Shown piece after piece: positions 57,878-64,000 of a stretch of DNA of 64,000 bases. Every line of letters starts with the position of its first letter. Position 1 is the first letter of the stretch. The position numbers and the translations under genes were made by a program. Below the pieces are notes generated by a model. It did not search any database. It saw only the letters and a program-made list of their open reading frames with translations, and was not told the origin of the DNA. The DNA lies in the NCBI GenBank assembly GCA_034423575.1, contig DAOUIF010000028.1, forward strand, positions 62,001 to 126,000. Reading direction: 5' to 3'. Source of the DNA: Bin87 sp034423575 (GTDB taxonomy: Bacteria > Chloroflexota > Dehalococcoidia > Lucifugimonadales > UBA3495).

Positions 57878-59518
57878 ATGCCCCAGATGACCGGCGGCCA
57901 GGCCGTGGTCGCATCCCTGCACGCCCAGGGTGTCGACACGGTTTTCGGCATCATTTCCGTCCACACCCTCGACCTGTTCGACGCGCTGTTCGACCGCCAG
58001 GATGATGTCCGGTTCATCGGCGGGCGCCTCGAGTTGGGCTGTGGCTACATGGCCGACGGCTACTCCCGCGCCACCGGCAAACCGGGCGTGATCCTGACCA
58101 GCACCGGACCGGGCGCTGCCGACTCCGTCGGCGCGATGGGCGAAGCGTATTTTTCGGCTTCCTCCGTCCTGCAGGTGACGACCAACGTCGAGGCCGAGTT
58201 CGTTGGCAGCGGGAAGATGGCAACCCACGAAACCAAGGACCAGTTGGGCATGTTTGCCGCCGTCACCGACTGGAACGCCCGTATAGATCAGATCGAGTCC
58301 ATCCCTGACCACTTTGTCGAGGCTTTCGTCCGGTTCGGCGAGCGGCGTCCCCGCCCCATTGAACTCGAAGTCCCTACCGACCTGCTCGGTCAGCAGGCCG
58401 AGGTCGAGGTGCTCCGGCCCCGCCAGCCGGACGTGCCCCAGGGAGATCCCGTTCAGGTCGAACGCGCCTGGAACCTGCTGCGCAGCGCCAAACGGCCCGT
58501 GATCTTCCTCGGTGAGGAGATCCACACCACCGGCGGCGCGGATGACATAATCCGCCTGGCGGAGCAGATCGGCGCTCCCGTCGTCACCGGCGATGGCGCT
58601 AAGGGCACTTTCCCCGAAGGCCACCCCCTTTCGCTGGGGATGGCCCTCGGCAACCGCATCTGGGGTCAAAACCCGGTACTGGACTGGATGGGCGGATGCG
58701 ACGTCGCGCTGGTCCTGGGCAGCAACCTCCCCTACCGGTCCACCGCCGGGGTCGGTGTCAAGCTGCCCGAAAAGATCGTCCATGTCATGCTGGACGGTGA
58801 CTACATCGGCAGAAACTATGACACCGAGGTCGGCATCGCTGCCAACAGCGGCGCCGTGGTCCGCCAGTTCCTCAGCGCGGCCGGCAACGCTGACTTGGGG
58901 ACCAGCGATGATTACCGACGGGAAATCGCCGACCTCAAGTCCAGTATCTACTCCGGTCTCCAGGATCAGTGGGGCCCGGAACTCAAAACCTGGGAAGGCA
59001 TTCGGTCCGTCATCCCCGAGGACACCATCTTCTCCCTCGACGCCACCGTCCCAGCCAACCGCGCCGTGCGCTGCCTCCGGATGGACCGCCCCCGCAGCTA
59101 TATGTACCCCCACGGCTGGGCCGGACTGGGTTTCGCTTTCCCCGCCTCAATGGGCGCCAAGGTCGGCCGACCCGATAGTCCAGTGATCTGCGTGTCCGGC
59201 GACGGCGGCTTCCAGTACAACGCCCAGGAGCTCGGCACCGCGGTCCAGTACGGCATCAACCCTATCGTCATGGTCTTCAACGACAACGCCTGGGGCGTGC
59301 TCAAGGGTTATCAACGCGACCGCGGCGACCGCCAGATGGCTACCGATCTCGTCAATCCTGATTTCATGAAGCTGGCCGACGCTTACGGAATTCCGGGCAC
59401 CCGCGTCCACGACGTCGCGGAGATGACTCGCGCCGTACAGGACTCCGTAGCCGCCGGCCGCATCCACATGATCGAAGTCGTCATGCCGGAGGGCTTCCCC
59501 GCCTTCTGCCGGAACTAG
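57878..59518 (+). CDS. Thiamine-diphosphate-dependent enzyme, acetolactate synthase-like, copy 3
   Basis: A 546-residue POX/ALS-family protein: VFGIISVHTLDLFDALFD, catalytic Glu52 in GGRLELGCGYMADGYSR, TSTGPGAADSVGAMGEAYFSASSVL, and the PP domain SGDGGFQYNAQELGTAVQYG followed by VFNDNAWGVLKGYQ. It differs from the genes at 3047 and 28837 in the RLELG substitution (usually RHEQG). It follows E2 by 29 nt and is probably part of the same transcript. The substrate may be linked to the E1-E3 complex, for example producing or using acetoin-type compounds, which is only inference. The last 37 nt are duplicated downstream. Confidence 0.85.
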   Translation: MPQMTGGQAVVASLHAQGVDTVFGIISVHTLDLFDALFDRQDDVRFIGGRLELGCGYMADGYSRATGKPGVILTSTGPGAADSVGAMGEAYFSASSVLQVTTNVEAEFVGSGKMATHETKDQLGMFAAVTDWNARIDQIESIPDHFVEAFVRFGERRPRPIELEVPTDLLGQQAEVEVLRPRQPDVPQGDPVQVERAWNLLRSAKRPVIFLGEEIHTTGGADDIIRLAEQIGAPVVTGDGAKGTFPEGHPLSLGMALGNRIWGQNPVLDWMGGCDVALVLGSNLPYRSTAGVGVKLPEKIVHVMLDGDYIGRNYDTEVGIAANSGAVVRQFLSAAGNADLGTSDDYRREIADLKSSIYSGLQDQWGPELKTWEGIRSVIPEDTIFSLDATVPANRAVRCLRMDRPRSYMYPHGWAGLGFAFPASMGAKVGRPDSPVICVSGDGGFQYNAQELGTAVQYGINPIVMVFNDNAWGVLKGYQRDRGDRQMATDLVNPDFMKLADAYGIPGTRVHDVAEMTRAVQDSVAAGRIHMIEVVMPEGFPAFCRN

Positions 59519-59753
59519 CGGGTGGCAACTCCCAACCGTCATTCCGGCGAAAGCCGGAATCCAGGACGTTAGCCGTAAGTCTGCTTGATTTTTGGAATCG
59601 GGCGAACGCGCCTCTTCCATGCCGGAGGGCTTCCCCGCCTTCTGCCGGAACTAGCGGGCAGCAACCCCCAACCGTCATTCCGGCGAAAGCCGGAATCCAG
59701 GACGCTAGCCGTAAATCTGCTTGATTTTTAGAATCGGGCGAACGTGCCTCTTC
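59482..59753 (+). repeat. Tandem duplication, two 136-bp units including the 3' end of the TPP-enzyme gene
   Basis: Unit 1 (59482-59617) and unit 2 (59618-59753) both start CATGCCGGAGGGCTTCCC, the gene end including its TAG, and both continue with a REP-like hairpin ATTCCGGC-GAAA-GCCGGAAT (59541-59560 and 59677-59696) and GCTTGATTTTT-GAATCGGGCGAACG. Roughly 8 of 136 bases differ, so the duplication is fairly recent. Confidence 0.85.
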
Positions 59754-59784
59754 CATACTGGCGCGTGCCAACAGATCCCGCCCG

Positions 59785-61200
59785 ATGAGCCAAGACGTGC
59801 CAGCACGGTCGCGCCGCATCTACCCGCTGTCTCCCAGCGATCTCACCGAGGAGCAAATCGCGGTAACCTTCGCGATGACTTCGCGCCGGCCCGAACCCTT
59901 CGATGAAATCGCCCAGCAGGTTTCCGCAGAACGAGCTGCGGATTTCAACGAGAGATGGGTCGTGGGCTACGGCCATGCGTCCGTGGCCGAGCACGCGATA
60001 CTCCATCTGGCCGTGGAAAACATCTCGCGCCTGGCTTGTGACACCCTCGAAGACAACCGCTTGGCGTCGTACACCGAAAAGTCCTCCCGCTACCAGGTCA
60101 TCGATCCCGAGAGTTTCTGCGTACCGCAGGAATTGGACGCCAGCCCCGCGCTCAGGTCCCGGTACGTTGCCGTGTGCCGCACTCTCTTTGTGGCCTACGC
60201 CCGACTCATCCAGGGTGTAACCGATCATCTGGCAGCCCGCCAACCTCAGCGGGAAAACGAGAGCGATGGCGCATACGCGCTGCGGCTGCGCCGGCAGGCC
60301 ACCGACGCCTGCCGCGCCGTTCTGCCGGCCGCCACCCTGACCAACGTGGGCGTCACCGCCAACGCCCGCACGCTGGAACACGCCATCAGCAAGTTGATGT
60401 CCTCGGAACTGGCCGAGGAGCGCGATGTGGGCACGGAGTTGCGCGAACAGGGCCGTTCCATCACCCCAACCTTGGTCAAGTATGCCGACCACAACTCTTA
60501 CCTCGCCGGCCTGAGACGGGTTCCGCCATCCGAGGAGGAACCGCTCGCCAGCGGAGTTCCGGGAACCGTCAGGCTGCTCGATTACGACCGCGATGCCACG
60601 CGCAAACTCGCCGCTGCGTTGCAGTTTCGACGCGGCGGTGACTATGGCCACGCTCTGGCGACAGCGCAGGCCACGTCAGAAACGGAATGCCTCACGATTG
60701 TCAACGAGGCAGTCCACAATATCGGTCCACACGATTCGGCCCCGCGCGAATTCGAGCTGGTCGACTTCACCTTCGAGTTCGTTTTCGACTACGGAGCGCT
60801 CCGCGAGTTTCGCCGCCACCGCATGCAGACGTATATTTCCCCGCCGCTGACCGTCTTGAACGGCCATGCAACGCCACCCTTGATCGAAGAATCAGGCATG
60901 TCTGGAGTGTTCGAACGGGCAATTGCGGAAGCCGACGAACTGTATCGGACACTCGTCGAGACAAACCCCGCGCTGGCGCAGTACGCGGTGACTCACGCTC
61001 ACCGGCAGCGCATATTGTCGAAAATTAACCTGCGGGAGTGCTACCACCTGTTCAAGCTGAGGAGTTCGTCGCAGGCCCACCGTTCGATCCGCGAGCCGGT
61101 ATTGGAAGCCATGCGCCTTGCCGTGCGGGCGCAACCGGAGCTTTTTCGACATCTCCCCCTGCGCAACGCCCCGGACTGGTGGCCTTTCAACCGCGAATAG
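59785..61200 (+). CDS. ThyX-like (FAD-dependent thymidylate synthase) double-domain protein
   Basis: A 471-residue protein that has two ThyX-like halves. The first contains GHASVAEH (63-70), SRLACDTLEDN, and SYTEKSSRYQ (95-104), which correspond to the N-x-E-x-S-x-RY part of the ThyX motif; the second has REFRRHRMQTYI (about 340) with the RHR part, then HRQRILSKINLRECYHLFKLRSSSQAHRSIREPV. Canonical ThyX is a 220-250 residue homotetramer with the RHRxxSxNExSxRY motif in one piece. Here it seems split over the two halves, so activity is uncertain. A methyl-transfer or other flavin role is possible. Confidence 0.68.
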   Translation: MSQDVPARSRRIYPLSPSDLTEEQIAVTFAMTSRRPEPFDEIAQQVSAERAADFNERWVVGYGHASVAEHAILHLAVENISRLACDTLEDNRLASYTEKSSRYQVIDPESFCVPQELDASPALRSRYVAVCRTLFVAYARLIQGVTDHLAARQPQRENESDGAYALRLRRQATDACRAVLPAATLTNVGVTANARTLEHAISKLMSSELAEERDVGTELREQGRSITPTLVKYADHNSYLAGLRRVPPSEEEPLASGVPGTVRLLDYDRDATRKLAAALQFRRGGDYGHALATAQATSETECLTIVNEAVHNIGPHDSAPREFELVDFTFEFVFDYGALREFRRHRMQTYISPPLTVLNGHATPPLIEESGMSGVFERAIAEADELYRTLVETNPALAQYAVTHAHRQRILSKINLRECYHLFKLRSSSQAHRSIREPVLEAMRLAVRAQPELFRHLPLRNAPDWWPFNRE

Positions 61201-61212
61201 GCGGCGCGTCGG

Positions 61213-61365
61213 CTAGGGATCCGAACAATCCCTGGTGAACCCGCAGTTCCGGCAGATGATCTTGCAACTGCGTTCGTACATGCGGTTGCCGCAGATCTCG
61301 CAGTCCAGGCCGTCGTCACGCTTCGGAGTGCGCGGAGTTTGAGGTACAGTCCGCTGGCTGGTCAT
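61213..61365 (-). CDS. Small zinc-ribbon protein
   Basis: A 50-residue protein: basic N-terminus TSQRTVPQTPRTPKRDDGLD, then CEICGNRMYERSCKIICRNCGFTRDC with two C-x2-C pairs at an ideal zinc-ribbon spacing plus extra Cys. It has an excellent ribosome site (GGAGGTGAT, 5 nt before ATG 61365), which overlaps the stop codon of the anti-sigma gene, so translation is coupled. It may be a regulator or a cofactor protein of the sigma/anti-sigma operon. Too short for most gene finders. Confidence 0.75.
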   Translation of the reverse strand: MTSQRTVPQTPRTPKRDDGLDCEICGNRMYERSCKIICRNCGFTRDCSDP

Positions 61366-61371
61366 GTCCCA

Positions 61372-62472
61372 TCACCTCCCTCTCCAGATTGACGGCGGCA
61401 CCGGTGGCCCGGCCACGATTCGTGCAGCCAGGAACGCCTCGCCTGTTGGCGCCGTCGGTCCGTGCCGCTCGTCCGGCATCAACGCCACTTCCTGGAAGCC
61501 GAATGCCGATTCGTCGAATTCCAACTCCTTGACGCCGCTTCCGTCGTTCTCGTTCACCACTATGCGGTCAATCATCATCCGCTCGTCGCCACGCACCAGC
61601 CAGATCTGGTAGCTGTCCGCGGGCATTCCTGAAACCATCACGACCCCTCGCTTGCCGGAGGGATGCAGCATCAGCAACCCGCGGGCCGTCGGCTCGGTGC
61701 CCATCGGTGACGTCATCGGCAGTTTTTCCGTTTCAGGCTGCGCCGACAACACCGTGGCTTCCACCATGTCGGATACTTCCTTCTTTACCAGGTCTACCGA
61801 CTCGGGGTTGCCTTCCGTCTGTGCGGCTGCCTCCGCAGCGCCGGCCACTCGGCTGGTATTGCGCGACAGGTTGGGCGCGCCCGCCGCTCGGGTCAACGGA
61901 GCGCCGCTATCAACAATCGAGGGCGGCTGCTGGATCATTGTCGGAGTCTCTTCACTGGGCGCGGGCTGATGCGCGGGTGACATCGCCGCTACCGCTGCAC
62001 TCGCCGACGCCAGCGCAACGGTTCCGTGCTGCGCTGCCATCTCTTCCCGCGCCGCCGTCAGCGTGTCGATTTCCTGCTGCAGGGACAGCATGACGCCGAT
62101 CGACGCGGCCAGCAGAAGACTCAATGCGCCAATCGTCACCGGGGCCAGCCATCGCCGCAATCGCTTCACAGACCAGCGGGGGTCCGGACCGACGCGTCGT
62201 CCGGCGTTGGGTAGGCCCGTCCGACCCACCGCGTTGGCGAGCACGCGCTGTTTCAGCCCAGCCGGCAACTCGGTCGGCGGGGCCGCCGCCGCGAGCCTCG
62301 CCGCCGTATCCTGGAAACCCAGCAGTACCTCTTGGCAGTGGGGGCACCGGATCACGTGGTGGAACACCGCCTGGAACTCGGCGTCGTCCAGCGCGTTCAG
62401 AGCGAAGGCCGCCAACTCCTCTTCGGGGTGCTCAGACCCGGTGTGCATTTCGTCCGGATTGTCAGACCACAT
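61372..62472 (-). CDS. Anti-sigma factor with zinc-binding ZAS domain and C-terminal RskA-like domain
   Basis: A 366-residue transmembrane protein. N-terminal zinc anti-sigma motif: H38/H39...RCPHC (C43, C46). One membrane helix lies at about residues 108-131. The extracytoplasmic part starts with a coiled segment (LQQEIDTLTAAREEMAAQ), then a long A/P/T-rich linker, then an RskA-type domain (GLLMLHPSGKRGVVMV, SYQIWLVRGDERM). It overlaps the sigma gene by 11 nt. It holds the sigma factor inactive until a signal outside the membrane, possibly proteolysis or redox, releases it. Confidence 0.87.
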   Translation of the reverse strand: MWSDNPDEMHTGSEHPEEELAAFALNALDDAEFQAVFHHVIRCPHCQEVLLGFQDTAARLAAAAPPTELPAGLKQRVLANAVGRTGLPNAGRRVGPDPRWSVKRLRRWLAPVTIGALSLLLAASIGVMLSLQQEIDTLTAAREEMAAQHGTVALASASAAVAAMSPAHQPAPSEETPTMIQQPPSIVDSGAPLTRAAGAPNLSRNTSRVAGAAEAAAQTEGNPESVDLVKKEVSDMVEATVLSAQPETEKLPMTSPMGTEPTARGLLMLHPSGKRGVVMVSGMPADSYQIWLVRGDERMMIDRIVVNENDGSGVKELEFDESAFGFQEVALMPDERHGPTAPTGEAFLAARIVAGPPVPPSIWRGR

Positions 62473-63034
62473 GGGCTTCCAACGCTGCCTTGAGCTTCTG
62501 CATGCCCAGTCTCATCCTGGTCTTCACCGTCCCCAGCGGTATTCCCAGCATCTGGGAGATCTCAGACTGACTGTAACCGTGCCATGCCGAGAGGTACAAG
62601 GGCCGGCTCTGCTCCTCGGGAAGGGTCAACAGCGCCTCCCGTACCAAACTCGCGTCAAAACCCCGCTCCACCTGGCGTTCCACGCTTATTTTCGCGTCGG
62701 GAATCCGGTGCAGCGCGTCCATCTCGGGGTAAACCGTATGGTCCGTCGTGCGCCTCCGTGAACGATACATGTCCACCACCTTGTGGTGGGCCACCGACAT
62801 TATCCAGGTGCTTGGCGCCGCCATCTCGGGCCGGTAGCTTACCGCCTTCAACCAGATATTGGTAAAAACCTCCTGCACGGCGTCTTCTGCCAGCGCCTCG
62901 TCTTTAAGGACCGATACCGCCAGCGAGAAAACCCGCTGGGCGTAGCGATCGTAGATCTCTTCCAGGGCTCTCTCGTCGCCCGAGCCGATCGCAGCGATCC
63001 GTTGCGCGTCTTCGCTATGTGAATTGTCTGGCAC
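62462..63034 (-). CDS. ECF RNA polymerase sigma factor, SigK/SigJ-like
   Basis: A 190-residue sigma-70-family ECF factor. Region 2: IYDRYAQRVFSLAVSVLKDEALAEDAVQEVFTNIWLKA and STWIMSVAHHKVVDMYRSRRR. Region 4: LPEEQSRPLYLSAWHGYSQSEISQMLGIPLGTVKTRMRLGMQKLK, a full HTH for the -35 element. Two GTG codons (63037 and 63034) follow GGAGG; the second has the better spacing of 4 nt. Paired with the anti-sigma gene downstream. Target promoters unknown; I looked for one upstream of the pair but could not define it. Confidence 0.92.
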   Translation of the reverse strand: MPDNSHSEDAQRIAAIGSGDERALEEIYDRYAQRVFSLAVSVLKDEALAEDAVQEVFTNIWLKAVSYRPEMAAPSTWIMSVAHHKVVDMYRSRRRTTDHTVYPEMDALHRIPDAKISVERQVERGFDASLVREALLTLPEEQSRPLYLSAWHGYSQSEISQMLGIPLGTVKTRMRLGMQKLKAALEAHVV

Positions 63035-63158
63035 CACCCCTCCAGAGTTATCAGGGGTTCAGGATTGCCTGGTTATCAATTCATACGTCCCGGTTTCTCG
63101 CCTGGATTTCTTCGCGCCAACATCCACGCAGAACGTGGCGCACCCGCCGATCCCGGCG

Positions 63159-64000
63159 TCAGACCACCAGGCTGTCGAATATGCCCTGGATGTTCGGCAA
63201 ATTTTCCAACGACCAGATCAACTCCAGTGCCTGTTCGCACTGCTGCTCGGTGATAGTGGGAAACGCCAATCGACGGAACTTCGCGTCGACGTCAGCGTCG
63301 CTCAGCGGATTCTTCCCGTGTCCCTTGGGAAAACTGGTTTCCGCTATCTCGGTTTGCCCGTTGCTCTTGATCACCTCAATACGGCAGTTGTATTCGGCCG
63401 GATACTTCTCCGTGAACTCCGCGTTCTCGTCTATCCGCATCTTGCTGATCACCGTACGCAGCCCCATGTCCGCGATGCGATCCGGCGCAAACGTGGCGGG
63501 CGTTACCTCTCCGTCTCGCAGACCCACCGCGGCCAGGAACGGGATGCTGTGGTCGGCCGTTTCCCGTGTCTTGGGATCCCATTTTTCTGGCTCCGTCGAC
63601 GCGCTGCTCACCGCCGAACGATACGACTGGATCTTGATTGACGCTATGTCGCTCACATCCACACGCTCATGCAACTGGATCGCCAGGTCAATGGGTGCCT
63701 GCGTGTGTATCTGGGACGGATAGAACTTGAAGATGGTGTCCGTGATCCGGAACGGGGCGTCGTCCCCGCCCATGGCGCCAATTTCAATCGGATATCCGAT
63801 CGCCTGCTCCCACAGTCCCTTGCGTCCTTCGAATGGCTCAAAGGGTCCGGTCATGCCCTCGGCGGCCAGTTGCGCCGCGAAGATGCCCGCCCGGGTGGCT
63901 GCGGCCGCCGCGCATCCTTTCCACATGGACAACTCACCCATCCGGGTCACGCGCAAGGGCACGTTGGGGACCACTGCCAGCGAGATCGCGTGACCCATCT
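63159..64000 (-). CDS. MmgE/PrpD-family protein (2-methylcitrate dehydratase-like), C-terminal part
   Basis: The visible 280 residues begin GHAISLAVVPNVPLRVTRMGELSMWKGCAAAAATRAGIFAAQLA, a typical part of MmgE/PrpD proteins, with FKFYPSQIHTQAPIDLAI and PFLAAVGLRDGEVTPATF in the second domain. The gene continues past the right edge, so start and first 170 or so residues are missing. Members dehydrate 2-methylcitrate or handle other acids such as aconitate/itaconate derivatives; the substrate is unknown. Confidence 0.85.
   Translation of the reverse strand, partial: MGHAISLAVVPNVPLRVTRMGELSMWKGCAAAAATRAGIFAAQLAAEGMTGPFEPFEGRKGLWEQAIGYPIEIGAMGGDDAPFRITDTIFKFYPSQIHTQAPIDLAIQLHERVDVSDIASIKIQSYRSAVSSASTEPEKWDPKTRETADHSIPFLAAVGLRDGEVTPATFAPDRIADMGLRTVISKMRIDENAEFTEKYPAEYNCRIEVIKSNGQTEIAETSFPKGHGKNPLSDADVDAKFRRLAFPTITEQQCEQALELIWSLENLPNIQGIFDSLVV

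Overview
The window is a high-GC bacterial chromosome segment, densely packed with genes on both strands. I place it, by inference, in the Chloroflexota, probably a Dehalococcoidia/SAR202-like lineage. The main marker is the solute-binding lipoprotein at 21502-23367, whose mature N-terminus is a long E/V/K repeat of the kind typical of that phylum. Expanded families of TPP enzymes, CaiB-type CoA-transferases, M20 amidohydrolases and VOC proteins, and a double-length ThyX-like protein, fit the same picture. No rRNA, CRISPR array, transposase or prophage is visible. No gene-free stretch exceeds about 280 bases.

Layout. 1-8.4 kb: CoA-transferase (cut by the window edge), FAD oxidoreductase, FmdB zinc ribbon, DUF971 protein, a TPP decarboxylase/synthase-like enzyme, then a pyruvate:ferredoxin-oxidoreductase-type operon with fused gamma-delta, alpha and beta subunits. 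8.5-21.3 kb: FMN 2-hydroxy-acid oxidase, hydrolases, TenA, PIG-L deacetylase, hotdog and TPR proteins, GNAT, M20 peptidase, RNase D, HpcH/HpaI aldolase, thiolase plus its OB-fold partner. 21.5-28.8 kb: peptide-type ABC importer without ATPases, acyl-CoA ligase, PII, EVE protein. 28.8-41.8 kb: second TPP enzyme, twin VOC proteins, two tandem 600-residue membrane proteins, cysteine desulfurase, a CTP-dependent lipid-kinase-like protein, twin M20D amidohydrolases. 42-47.3 kb: glycerate kinase and a LutABC lactate-oxidation operon that also carries a MNT/HEPN pair. 48.2-52.9 kb: thioredoxin with tRNA-Sec immediately downstream, an RlmD-Maf fusion, Tat export genes, and a ferredoxin:thioredoxin reductase catalytic subunit. 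53-59.5 kb: a five-gene 2-oxoacid dehydrogenase operon (E3, E1 alpha, E1 beta, E2, TPP enzyme). 59.5-64 kb: a tandem duplication, ThyX-like protein, ECF sigma/anti-sigma pair and a partial MmgE/PrpD gene.

The most striking observation is at 52437-52862. A conventional reading stops at TGA 52692-52694 and gives a truncated FTR beta chain ending in Cys-His. The frame continues for 55 sensible codons, the TGA lies exactly where the family has the second Cys of its CHC motif, and a bacterial SECIS-like hairpin whose apical loop matches that of E. coli fdhF starts 10 nt downstream. With a tRNA-Sec gene 4 kb away, this is a selenocysteine ferredoxin:thioredoxin reductase in which Sec replaces an active-site thiol. 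The thioredoxin gene next to selC is a plausible substrate.

Metabolically the window is dominated by 2-oxo and 2-hydroxy acids (three ThDP decarboxylase/synthase-like enzymes, PFOR-type and dehydrogenase complexes, LutABC, hydroxy-acid oxidase, glycerate kinase, aldolase) and CoA-ester chemistry. Promoters often carry an extended -10 (TGn-TATAAT or TGn-TATACT). In five genes the -10 box lies only 4-9 nt before the start codon with no Shine-Dalgarno, suggesting leaderless mRNAs.
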